From J054 sp963850255 (GTDB lineage Bacteria > Pseudomonadota > Gammaproteobacteria > Steroidobacterales > GCA-2729495): a stretch of 64,000 bases of DNA. The stretch covers positions 1 through 64,000 of the forward strand of contig CAWKLL010000055.1 of assembly GCA_963850255.1 (NCBI GenBank). The letters run 5' to 3'. Every line of letters begins with the position of its first letter. The first letter of the stretch is position 1. Both the position numbers and the translations under genes were made by a program. Below the pieces are notes generated by a model, which ran no database searches, had not been told where the DNA came from, and was given only the letters and a program-made list of their open reading frames with translations. Shown in pieces: positions 56,289 to 64,000 of this stretch.

Positions 56289-56915
56289 TTACGAGTGCTT
56301 CGCTTTCTTGCGGTTGATTAAACCCAAGCCAAGCAGGGATGAGCCAAATAGCCATGCGGCAGCTGGGAGGGGGATGACGGTGGGTTCGGAAACGAGTAGC
56401 CAGCCATTAGCCGCATCCGGGGGACCGGAGGCGTTTTGTAAAATAGAGGCGCTTGAGGGGCCCAGCGAAATAAAGTCGAGAGTAGTACTGTTAGCACTAG
56501 ACCCGTCCGGGTCGCTCCAAAACTGAGCAAACGAACCACCAGTGGTACCTAAAGCCAGCCTGAGTACGCCACCATCATAGTTAGTACCTAAGGAGAGGTT
56601 GAAACCGGCGCCTGTAGTGAATGCGTCTGACGCCGTGCCCTCGCTATAAGCAATATCGGAGGCTGCGAAGAGATCATCCCACTCCTGTGGTGTTGCCAAG
56701 CGCGCATCCGAGTAAGTCAACTGTGCGTTGGCCAGCGCATCTGCCAAGTTCAGCCCGTCGCTGAATGAAAGGTCAAGATAGCGGAGGCCGTTCGATGGAT
56801 TGCTCGAATCATCAATGATATTCAAATCACCGACCTCGACGATAGCGGCGTGGGTCAGGGTGGTGCTGAGCAGCATGAGCGCCACGAAAATGGGACGTCT
56901 TAAGATGCTTGGCAT
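56289..56915 (-). CDS. PEP-CTERM (VPLPA-type) sorting-signal protein
   Basis: A 208-residue exported protein with a signal peptide (residues 1-23, ending LTHA). The body resembles the PEP-CTERM proteins that begin with a DLNIIDDSSNPSNGLRYLDL motif followed by SYSDAR-type LTYSDARLATPQEWDDLF. The C-terminus reads VIPLPAAAWLFGSS, a hydrophobic helix, then NRKKAK: the exosortase sorting signal. Together with the protein at 8663-9325 it implies an exosortase system in this genome. It converges with the glycosidase gene; the function of the body is unknown. Confidence 0.85.
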   Translation of the reverse strand: MPSILRRPIFVALMLLSTTLTHAAIVEVGDLNIIDDSSNPSNGLRYLDLSFSDGLNLADALANAQLTYSDARLATPQEWDDLFAASDIAYSEGTASDAFTTGAGFNLSLGTNYDGGVLRLALGTTGGSFAQFWSDPDGSSANSTTLDFISLGPSSASILQNASGPPDAANGWLLVSEPTVIPLPAAAWLFGSSLLGLGLINRKKAKHS

Positions 56916-57323
56916 TGGATTGCTCCTAACGTTTCTTTTGCTGAGCGACGTTCAAAAATCATGATGCAATATCCATTGCATAAAGTACATTAGCTTTGTG
57001 ATTCATTATGTTCAATAAATGACCTAGTTCCGTGTTTCTGAAAGAGTTTGAGAAAAATGACATCTATAAAGCCTATTTTTTGTAAGAAATCAGGGGTCAA
57101 GTCTGCTCGCTTCCCATCTTGTGCCGCACGTGGTTATTGCAACCCGGCGTCGTCTGGTCTTCCGTGGTCAAACGGAAATCATCAAAAGTAAAAGCCGGGC
57201 CGTTCAGGTCAGTTACCGACTGCTGAAGACGGATACCAAATGACGGAGTCGAGCCCGGAATGCCTGCATCACGCAAGCTCTCTACGTTAGAGCTGAGTAA
57301 GGCCATGCTAGGCTGCGCGCCCC
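56916..57323. other. AT-rich intergenic region
   Basis: The part next to the PEP-CTERM gene (56940-57090) is strikingly AT-rich and is the likely promoter of that gene. The part at 57097-57290, read on the minus strand, gives GLRDAGIPGSTPSFG-like sequence followed by DLNGPAFTFDDFRLT. This vaguely resembles the end of an exported PEP-CTERM-type protein, but there is no start and no full domain, so I do not call a gene. Confidence 0.4.
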
Positions 57324-58556
57324 ATGACCTCCCCTTCACCGCGCTTGGCCATCCCGATCCTGTTCGGCGTGGTGTTCATCGACCTGATCGGCTTCGGCAT
57401 CCTGGTGCCGCTGGTGCCTTTCTATGTGCAGCGCATGGGCGTTGGCCCGGAGCTGATTACCCTGGTGATTGCACTGCAGCCCCTGAGCCAGTCGCTGGTC
57501 ACCCCGCTGTGGGGCGCGCTGAGCGATCGTATCGGCCGGCGACCGGTGCTGTTGGTGAGCATGCTGGGACATGCCGGCGCCTATGTATTGCTGGCCTTCG
57601 CCGACAGCCTGGAAATGCTGATCCTGTCCCGGATCCTCAGCGGTATCACCTCGGCGAATATTGCCACGGCCTATGCGTATATAGCCGATATCACCCCACC
57701 CGAGGAACGCGCCGGCGCACTGGGCAAGATTTCGGCGGCCTTCGGCCTGGGCTTCGCTGTGGGTCCGGGACTGGGCGGACTGCTGGCCGGCGGCACCTCA
57801 ATGACGGATGCAAATTTCGTCTTGCCGGCCGTTACCGCGGCGGGCTTTTCGCTGCTGGCATTCCTGGCGATCCTGATTTTTCTTAAAGAGTCCCTGCCGT
57901 CGTCCAAACGCAGCAAAAAACGCGAGGCAGGCCAACCCGGTACCCTGCGCAGCCTTGCACGGGTGGCCGGACGTCCGGTAATCACGGTGATGTTGATGTT
58001 GTGCGTGCTGGTGATTACCTGCATGTCGATCCGCGAGTCCATTTACAGCCTCTGGCTATTCGGTCGCTTTGCATTCAATGCGCAACAAATTGGTCTGCTG
58101 ATGGCCTATGCCGGCGCACTGGTTTTCCTGATCCAGATGTTCGGCATTGGCCGGCTGGCAAAACGCTTTGGCGAACTCAACCTGATCAAGACCGCGCTGG
58201 TTTGCCTGACCTGCAGCTGGCTCTCACTGGTCATTGCCGAAGACATTCCCGGCCTGTTGCTGGCGATGACCTTCGGCGCCTTCGGCACCGCATTCTTCCA
58301 GACCAACATGCAGGCACTCATGTCCATGCGTGCCGGCCCCAGCGAGCGTGGCGCCGTGCTGGGCGTTTATCAATCCTCGGCCAGTGCTGCGCGGTTTGTC
58401 GGCCAGGCCAGTTCCGGCACGCTGTTCGCTCAGCTGGGCCAGAACGCGCCGTTCCTGGTCGGCGCTGCCGCCATGCTGCCGGCCCTGTTGCTGGCCTGGT
58501 GGGCCGGGCGCCGCATCGCCGCCGAACCGCGCCCGACCAGCCTGAAACCGGGTTGA
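57324..58556 (+). CDS. MFS transporter, TetA/multidrug-like
   Basis: A 410-residue protein with 12 predicted membrane segments. It has the drug:H+ antiporter (DHA1) signatures: IDLIGFGILVPLVPFYVQRM in TM1, motif A GALSDRIGRRPVLL after TM2 and SGITSANIATAYAYIADITP in TM4, as in TetA-type exporters. A basic cytoplasmic loop (KRSKKREAG) divides the halves. The substrate cannot be inferred. It leads a plus-strand run of genes for exported enzymes, the next starting 83 nt later. Confidence 0.88.
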   Translation: MTSPSPRLAIPILFGVVFIDLIGFGILVPLVPFYVQRMGVGPELITLVIALQPLSQSLVTPLWGALSDRIGRRPVLLVSMLGHAGAYVLLAFADSLEMLILSRILSGITSANIATAYAYIADITPPEERAGALGKISAAFGLGFAVGPGLGGLLAGGTSMTDANFVLPAVTAAGFSLLAFLAILIFLKESLPSSKRSKKREAGQPGTLRSLARVAGRPVITVMLMLCVLVITCMSIRESIYSLWLFGRFAFNAQQIGLLMAYAGALVFLIQMFGIGRLAKRFGELNLIKTALVCLTCSWLSLVIAEDIPGLLLAMTFGAFGTAFFQTNMQALMSMRAGPSERGAVLGVYQSSASAARFVGQASSGTLFAQLGQNAPFLVGAAAMLPALLLAWWAGRRIAAEPRPTSLKPG

Positions 58557-58639
58557 GCGCCAGGCGGATTTTGCAAACGCGTGCAGCCTTCTTCTAAGAT
58601 CTCTGATCCTGGCCAGCCGGCCAGTTACCCGGACGGCGC

Positions 58640-59833
58640 ATGAGCACAGACAAAATCAGACTGACACGACGAAGCTTGTTGGCCGCCGCGGCGGCCGGCA
58701 CCGTCGCAGATCCCTTGTCGCCCGCCCTCGGCGACAGCCACGCACCTGGAGCAGGCAGCAAGATGACCGAAGTGAGAAAAAGACGCAGCGGACCCGGACT
58801 GATCTTCGGACCGGGTGAAGCAGGCTGGTGGGACTCAGAGCGAGTTTCCTGCCCGAAAGTTATGCGCGAAGCGGATGGCCAGTGGAAGATGTGGTACTAC
58901 GGCCGAGACGCAGAATTCGATCGGCAGATCGGGCTGCCTACCGGTCGAGTCGGGCTGGCCACCTCAGTAGACGGCATCAACTGGGAACGGGTACGCGGGC
59001 CGCTGACCATGGGCTCGATCTTCGAACCGCACCCCGACCCTGAACGCTTCGACTCCGGCCATGTGGGCGTCAACGATGTGCACTACCGGGACGGCAAATA
59101 CTGGATGTGGTATTTCGGCGGCGACCAGTCGACTATTAAAGCTGGCCCGGCGGAAATCAAAGGCTTTCCCATGCGCCCGGGCTGCGCGGTATCCGGCGAC
59201 GGCATTCACTGGACCCGGCTGGAAGGACCTTATCGTGGCGCCCTGCTGGATGCCGGCAAGCCCGGCGAGTTCGATGCGCTGATGGTGGCCTGGCCACAGG
59301 TGATTCCCTGGGACGATGGCAGCTGGCGCATGTATTACCACACCATCGACATACAGCGGGGCTATATGGTCGGCTGGGCTGAATCGGCAGATGGTCTGCG
59401 CTGGGAAAAACGCGGGCAACTTATGGGGCCCAGCGGTGTAAAGGGCAGCTTTGATGATCGCGGCGTCGCCACGCGGCACATCGTCAAGCTCAACGGTCGC
59501 TGGACCATGTTCTACGAAGGCTGCCGCGACATTGGCGATCCCCTGCAGGTCGATCGCCAGATCGGCGTCGCTGTGTCCGACGACGGCGTGAACTGGGAGC
59601 GAGTGCCCGGACCAAACGCCGACGGCAGCATCATCGGCGCCTCCACTGCCGATGACGCCTGGGACGTTCGCCTTGGCTGCCCCTATGTAGTGCCGCTGGC
59701 AGACGGTTCCCTGCGCCTTTATTACATCGGCTCGGACGAACGCGACGGCGAAGGCGAGCTGGATACGGTCAATCAGATAGGCATGGCAGCGAGTGATGGC
59801 GACATCACACGCTGGCAACGCTGGGAAGGCTGA
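58640..59833 (+). CDS. Tat-exported five-bladed-propeller protein, GH43/GH32-like
   Basis: A 397-residue protein with a twin-arginine leader (LTRRSLLAAAAAG, RR at 10-11). The body repeats the propeller pattern W(K/R)MWYYGRD, KYWMWYFGG, SWRMYYHTID, RWTMFYEG, SLRLYYIGSD, each followed by S.DG..W motifs (SVDGINWERV, SGDGIHWTRL, SADGLRWEKR, SDDGVNWERV). This is typical of the arabinanase/levansucrase/invertase-like superfamily, but I do not see a clear catalytic Asp/Glu set of a named GH family. It may bind or cleave sugars. The stop overlaps the next start (TGATG). Confidence 0.75.
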   Translation: MSTDKIRLTRRSLLAAAAAGTVADPLSPALGDSHAPGAGSKMTEVRKRRSGPGLIFGPGEAGWWDSERVSCPKVMREADGQWKMWYYGRDAEFDRQIGLPTGRVGLATSVDGINWERVRGPLTMGSIFEPHPDPERFDSGHVGVNDVHYRDGKYWMWYFGGDQSTIKAGPAEIKGFPMRPGCAVSGDGIHWTRLEGPYRGALLDAGKPGEFDALMVAWPQVIPWDDGSWRMYYHTIDIQRGYMVGWAESADGLRWEKRGQLMGPSGVKGSFDDRGVATRHIVKLNGRWTMFYEGCRDIGDPLQVDRQIGVAVSDDGVNWERVPGPNADGSIIGASTADDAWDVRLGCPYVVPLADGSLRLYYIGSDERDGEGELDTVNQIGMAASDGDITRWQRWEG

Positions 59834-61080
59834 TGGAGTTCGCCAAAACTATTCCCGGACAGCAGCGACTGGTAGTTCGCTGTCGCGGGCTAATTCTGCT
59901 GGCGCTGTTTCTTGCCAGCATCAGTGCGGCACAAAATCCCCTGCCCCAACACAGCATGCAGTGGCAGGCTCTGGCCGAACGCATTGTCGCGCAGCTGCAG
60001 CTGGAACCCGGCGAGAAAGTTATCTCGCTGGGCGCGCCGGGAAAATTCGCCGAAATCGTGCCGCATCTTCGTTACGCGGTAATCAAAGCCGGCGGCGTAG
60101 ACCTTGGCGTCATCGAAGTCATGCCCGAACCGTTTCCGGAAGACTGGGATGAAACCACCTTGCGCGACGGGTTTTCGGCGGCACGTGATGCCTACGTCGA
60201 GCTGCTGCGCGAGGTTGATGTCGCCATCATGCTGCCCGGCGCGAACCCGGTGCAGCCGGCCTACTCTGCCCTGCAGATCCTGTTATTCACCGAAGGCGGT
60301 CCGCGGCGCACGATTCATTTTCACTGGACCGACGGTTACAGCTCTTCAGGCAATCAGTTCGGCATGACCGGCGTTACCGTCCTGCCCGGCCACTCTCCGC
60401 CGCCCATGCAGGTAGTCGATGCGGTCTATCAGCGCGCGGTACTGGAAACGGATCTCGCGGCGCTGGCCGAACACCAGGCGCGCTTCGCCACCGCACTGCG
60501 CGATGCCGAGGTGCACATCACTTCACCAGCCGGCACCGATCTGCGTTTTCGCGTGGGTGATCGCGCCATTGTTCAGCAAAACGGCGATGCCTCGGCCGCG
60601 CGCATGCGCCAGGATGCGCCGTTCCTGGTTCGCGAAGTCGAGATCCCGGGTGGCGTAGTGCGCGTTGCACCCCTTGAAGACACGGTAAACGGTGTTGTGG
60701 TTTACCCGTTTTCTGCCTGGGACGGGCACAGCGTATTCAACGCGCGAATCACCTACCGCGACGGCAACATTGTCGCGACCGATGCTGAAAAGGGCGCCAA
60801 ATATGTCGCCGCAGAATTGGAAAGCGCGCCGGAAACGGCCCGTCGCTTCAGAGAATTTGGTCTCGGCTTCAACCCGCTGTTAACCATCCCTGAAGACCAC
60901 GCCTCCTGGATTCCGTACTTCGGCTATGGCGCCGGCATCGTACGTCTGGGAATCGGTGACAACATGGAACTGGGCGGCGTGGTCCGCGGACGCTATTTTC
61001 GCTGGCGGGATCTGCTCACGGACGCGACCATTACCCTCGACGGCGAGACCTGGCTTAAGGACGGGAAGTTTGTCCAGTAG
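59833..61080 (+). CDS. Exported M29-like aminopeptidase homologue
   Basis: A 415-residue protein with an N-terminal hydrophobic signal (residues about 17-33, ending SAAQ). It follows the M29 (AmpS/aminopeptidase T) pattern: VRVAPLEDTVNGVVVYP, then REFGLGFNPLLTIPED and GYGAGIVRLGIGDNMELGG. The first metal-binding Glu of the family usually sits in PxGEVFxAP. Here the residue is Val (IPGGVVRVAP), so activity may be lost or altered. Export is unusual for M29 enzymes. It is translationally coupled to the propeller gene upstream and 40 nt before the M20 gene. Confidence 0.72.
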   Translation: MEFAKTIPGQQRLVVRCRGLILLALFLASISAAQNPLPQHSMQWQALAERIVAQLQLEPGEKVISLGAPGKFAEIVPHLRYAVIKAGGVDLGVIEVMPEPFPEDWDETTLRDGFSAARDAYVELLREVDVAIMLPGANPVQPAYSALQILLFTEGGPRRTIHFHWTDGYSSSGNQFGMTGVTVLPGHSPPPMQVVDAVYQRAVLETDLAALAEHQARFATALRDAEVHITSPAGTDLRFRVGDRAIVQQNGDASAARMRQDAPFLVREVEIPGGVVRVAPLEDTVNGVVVYPFSAWDGHSVFNARITYRDGNIVATDAEKGAKYVAAELESAPETARRFREFGLGFNPLLTIPEDHASWIPYFGYGAGIVRLGIGDNMELGGVVRGRYFRWRDLLTDATITLDGETWLKDGKFVQ

Positions 61081-61120
61081 CTCAGCCTTGCACACACAAG
61101 AGACAGAGATTAGAAATCCA

Positions 61121-62602
61121 ATGCTTAATACCCATTCTTCGCAGGCCTGGACCGCTTTGGCCGGCAGTGTCCTTTGCTTGGGCCTTGCCTCAGCGGTACT
61201 GGCAGATAACCAGGCACTGAAAGAACAGAGCTGGCAGTACCTCGACGGACAGGCAAGCACACTGGCCAATGCCAATGAGCAGATCTGGGCCCTGGCGGAA
61301 ACCAGCCTGCAGGAAAACCGTTCATCGCAGGTGTTACAGGACTTGCTGGCAGCAGAGGGCTTCGCGGTAGAGGCCGGCGTCGCCGGCATGCCAACCGCCT
61401 TTGTTGCCACCTACGGTAAAGGTGAACCGGCCGTCGGCATACTGGCTGAGTTCGACGCCTTGCCCGGCGTTTCTCAGGCTGCATCGTCGATACCGGGTCC
61501 GGGCCCCAATCCGGCCGCCGGGCACGCCTGCGGGCATTCAGCTTTTGGCGTGGGTTCCGTCGGCGCGGCTTTAGCCATCAAGGAACTGATCGCGGCCGGC
61601 AAGATAGCAGGCACCGTACGACTGTACGGCACGCCGGCAGAAGAGACAGGCATCGGCAAGATCTACATGCTGCGCGAAGGCTACTTTCGCAACGACGATG
61701 TGGTGTTTGCCTGGCACCCGGGCTCCGCCACCCTGGTGCCGTTTGGCACCAGCCTGGCCATGGTCAACGTCAAGTTTCGGTTCCGCGGGTCCGCCGCACA
61801 TGCAGCCGCGCAACCCTACGAAGGACGCAGCGCGCTGGATGCCGTTGAGCTCATGAACATGGGCGTGAATATGATGCGCGAGCATGTGCGTGACGACGCG
61901 CGAATTCACTATGTGATTACCAAGGGCGGCGATCAACCTAACGTTGTGCCGCCGGAAGCCGAAGTCTGGTACTACATTCGTGCTTTTGACTTCGGCGACG
62001 TAAAAAGCTACTTCGACTGGATTAAAGATATCGCCGAAGCGGCCGCCAAGATGACCCGCACCCAACTGGAAGCGGTCGAAGTGCAGTCGGAAATGCACGA
62101 GGTGCTGGCCGTGCGCTCGCTGGCGGAACTGATGCATGCCAACCTGACCCGCCTGGGGCCACCCGAATGGTCCGAGGAGGAGCTGGCCTTCGCCCGGCAA
62201 ACCCAGCAAACATTCCTGGCCGAAACGGGCCGGACCTTGCCCGACAAGCAACCGGCGCTGTATGCGGATATCATGCCGCTGCCGGATAAGCCCATGCGTG
62301 GCTCATCATCCACGGACGTCGGCGACATCTCCTGGTTCGTGCCTGTGGCCAACGTGATGGTTGCCAGCTATGGCTACGGGCTGCCGACGCATAGCTGGCC
62401 TGTGGTGGCCGCCACCGGATCACCCATCGGCAACCGCGCGCTGCTGGTCGCGGCAAAAACCATCGCCGCCACAGCCATTGATCTATATCAGGATCCGAAA
62501 CTGCTGGAATCCATCCAGGCGGATTTTCTTGCCGCACGCGGCGACAAACCCTGGCAAACGCTGATTCCGGAAGGCCAGGCGGCCCCGACCAGCGTCCGTT
62601 AG
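61121..62602 (+). CDS. Exported M20-family amidohydrolase (AbgB-like)
   Basis: A 493-residue protein with a signal peptide (residues 1-28, ending AVLA) and the complete M20 metal site: Asp112 in ILAEFDALPG, His135 and His139 in HACGH, Glu174-Glu175 in TPAEET and His199 in FAWHPG. The lid/dimerisation domain contains GSAAHAAAQPYEGRSAL. Closest in style to p-aminobenzoyl-glutamate hydrolase subunit B and related amidohydrolases. I chose the ATG at 61121 because it opens a clean signal peptide; a longer frame runs back into the M29-like gene. Probably hydrolyses an amide or peptide bond in the periplasm. Confidence 0.85.
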   Translation: MLNTHSSQAWTALAGSVLCLGLASAVLADNQALKEQSWQYLDGQASTLANANEQIWALAETSLQENRSSQVLQDLLAAEGFAVEAGVAGMPTAFVATYGKGEPAVGILAEFDALPGVSQAASSIPGPGPNPAAGHACGHSAFGVGSVGAALAIKELIAAGKIAGTVRLYGTPAEETGIGKIYMLREGYFRNDDVVFAWHPGSATLVPFGTSLAMVNVKFRFRGSAAHAAAQPYEGRSALDAVELMNMGVNMMREHVRDDARIHYVITKGGDQPNVVPPEAEVWYYIRAFDFGDVKSYFDWIKDIAEAAAKMTRTQLEAVEVQSEMHEVLAVRSLAELMHANLTRLGPPEWSEEELAFARQTQQTFLAETGRTLPDKQPALYADIMPLPDKPMRGSSSTDVGDISWFVPVANVMVASYGYGLPTHSWPVVAATGSPIGNRALLVAAKTIAATAIDLYQDPKLLESIQADFLAARGDKPWQTLIPEGQAAPTSVR

Positions 62603-62625
62603 TCTTTCTTGGTGGAGAAACGAGA

Positions 62626-63900
62626 ATGACGATGCGCAGTATCCAGGCATCAGCGTTGTTAATGACTGCGCTGACGCTGCCGGCCACGCTGGCAGCGCAA
62701 ACCAATACCGACGATGGCTTCTCGTCCAAGCGCTACGCGCAGCTCGACCAGAACATGCGGGCATTGGTCGACGATAGCCGGCGCGCCGGCGTCGCCTGGG
62801 CGGTAGCCCGGGACGGAAAAATTCTGGCCAGCGGCGCACATGGCTATCGTGATGTATCGCGCCAGCTGCCCATGCAAGTCGACAGCATTTTTCGCATCTA
62901 CTCGATGTCGCGCGCGGTGACGGCGGTCGCCCTGTTACAGCTGGTGGAACAAGGCCTGGTAGATCTGGATGCACCCGTCAGCCAGTACCTGCCGGAACTG
63001 GCCGAGCTCAATGTGATTACCGCCGTGAACGGCGATAGCGTCCGTACCGCACCGGCGCCTTCGCCGGTGAGTGTGCGACAGCTAATCACCTACACCTCCG
63101 GGTTTGCCTATGCCCCACAGTATCCTGACAGCGTCGGCGTCGATCACCGCGACATCCTGGCCCTGGACCAGACACCCGCCCAGGCGATGAGCAAACTGGC
63201 CAGCTACCCGCTGCGCGATGCGCCGGGTGCGCGCTGGCGCTACGGCTACCACTCGGATGTGCTGGGCGCATTGATAGAGAAGCTCAGCGGCAAGCGTTTG
63301 GACGATTACTACCGCGAAAAGATTTTCGAACCGCTGGGAATGCGTGATACCGGGTTCCTGGTAGCAGGCGAACAAACAGATCGCCTGGTGCGCGCCTATG
63401 GTGACAACGGCGTCGACCTGACTGAGCGCCTGCCGCCTTCGTCCGATTATTTTAAACCCACCCGCTTCCATTCCGGCGGCGGCGGACTGGTGTCGACACT
63501 GGCCGACTGGGCCAGGTTCGCTGCCGTGCTGGCCGGCGACGGCCGCCTGGCCGATGCACGCTTGTTGCAGCCGGCCACGGTGCTGGAGCTACGTCGCAAC
63601 CAGATCAGCGCGTCCCAGGGACCGTTATTCTGGTATGAGTCGGCTGATTTCGGCCAGCCCGGCTTTTCTGCGCGTTTCAACGGTTATGGCTTTGGCTACT
63701 CCGTCGGCGTACGCCTGGCCTACGGTCCGCACAGCATCCCGGGGCGAGCGGGTGAAATCAGCTGGGGCGGACTGGCGAATACCAACTGGCTGGCTGATCC
63801 GCAGACGGGCCTGGTGGCCATGGTCTTTGCGCAATACCTGGGCGAGGACGCTCCGGCCACCGACGAAGCCCTGCGCGAGGCCTTGTTCGCCGCCCCCTGA
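62626..63900 (+). CDS. Beta-lactamase/class C-fold serine hydrolase with an SxxR motif
   Basis: A 424-residue exported protein (signal peptide 1-24). It has the fold of EstB/beta-lactamase-like hydrolases: GVAWAVARDGKIL, FRIYSMSRAVTAVAL, YTSGFAYAP, WRYGYHSDVLGALIEKLSG and WGGLANTNW near the end. The nucleophile motif is Ser93-Met-Ser-Arg96 where SxxK is expected, so the general-base Lys is replaced by Arg. The second motif is Y-G-Y-H-S. GGTGGAGAA lies 5-13 nt before the ATG. Last gene of the exported-enzyme run; esterase or amidase activity is possible, but the Arg makes this uncertain. Confidence 0.82.
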   Translation: MTMRSIQASALLMTALTLPATLAAQTNTDDGFSSKRYAQLDQNMRALVDDSRRAGVAWAVARDGKILASGAHGYRDVSRQLPMQVDSIFRIYSMSRAVTAVALLQLVEQGLVDLDAPVSQYLPELAELNVITAVNGDSVRTAPAPSPVSVRQLITYTSGFAYAPQYPDSVGVDHRDILALDQTPAQAMSKLASYPLRDAPGARWRYGYHSDVLGALIEKLSGKRLDDYYREKIFEPLGMRDTGFLVAGEQTDRLVRAYGDNGVDLTERLPPSSDYFKPTRFHSGGGGLVSTLADWARFAAVLAGDGRLADARLLQPATVLELRRNQISASQGPLFWYESADFGQPGFSARFNGYGFGYSVGVRLAYGPHSIPGRAGEISWGGLANTNWLADPQTGLVAMVFAQYLGEDAPATDEALREALFAAP

Positions 63901-64000
63901 CTGTCCTGCCTGCCGATGGGCCACCAAAATGGAACGGCAAGCGGTTCAGGATGAATCGGTGCCTTGGTCGCGGTTATCCTAGCGACAGGCCCACAGAGCC

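Noticed and set aside
57097..57339. 80-codon minus-strand frame before the MFS gene
   Set aside because: It overlaps the MFS start and lacks a signal peptide or full domain. A faint likeness to PEP-CTERM-type proteins is too weak for a call.
1..64000. tRNA or rRNA genes
   Set aside because: I looked for T-loop consensus words and long conserved rRNA segments and saw none. A tRNA scan would be needed to be certain.

Overview
The window looks like a chromosomal segment from a GC-rich, heterotrophic, probably marine gammaproteobacterium. This is inferred from two proteins with VPLPA/PEP-CTERM tails, a LEPR-XLL giant protein, DUF1838 and DUF418 proteins, a 4-hydroxybutyryl-CoA dehydratase-like enzyme and the codon use. 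There is no rRNA, tRNA or other taxonomic marker, so the placement is tentative. I found no CRISPR array and no intact insertion sequence.

Layout. 1-2494 (-): 5' part of an SpvB/RHS-type protein running off the left edge. 2694-4396 (-): a monooxygenase-fold protein and an MFS exporter with a histidine-rich tail. 4720-6128 (+): a visibly AT-richer island of four small genes (GNAT, membrane protein, L7/L12-like, S4). 6286-7152 (-): a broken fatty-acid desaturase.

7499-47898 (-): the centrepiece. A gene, or chain of gene fragments, of about 30.5 kb encodes a roughly 10,000-residue LEPR-XLL giant protein. It carries a BNR-type propeller, long repetitive beta-rich modules, an RTX block, beta-helix arrays, cadherin-like domains, TSP3/dockerin-like ends and a matrixin-like zinc protease motif. 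It is followed on the same strand by DUF3467, a GAF-HlyD fusion, a PqqD-like/M50/HlyD fusion, a truncated SecA-like ATPase, a periplasmic adaptor and a trypsin-like protease. I read this as a giant surface protein with a dedicated export and maturation apparatus. That function is inference. The giant gene is interrupted by about twenty apparent single-base indels and one in-frame amber codon, so either the assembly has indel errors or the locus is decaying.

48255-54343: a 4-hydroxybutyryl-CoA dehydratase-like enzyme (frameshifted), a DUF418 membrane protein, a DUF1838 protein, a GAF plus degenerate GGDEF protein, and a relic of a second DUF1838 gene. 54605-56915: a lipoprotein glycosidase (GH39-like) and a second PEP-CTERM protein. 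57324-63900 (+): an MFS exporter followed by a tight run of exported proteins (a sugar-propeller protein, an M29-like aminopeptidase, an M20 amidohydrolase and a beta-lactamase-fold hydrolase), plausibly one unit for degrading or modifying amide or peptide substrates.
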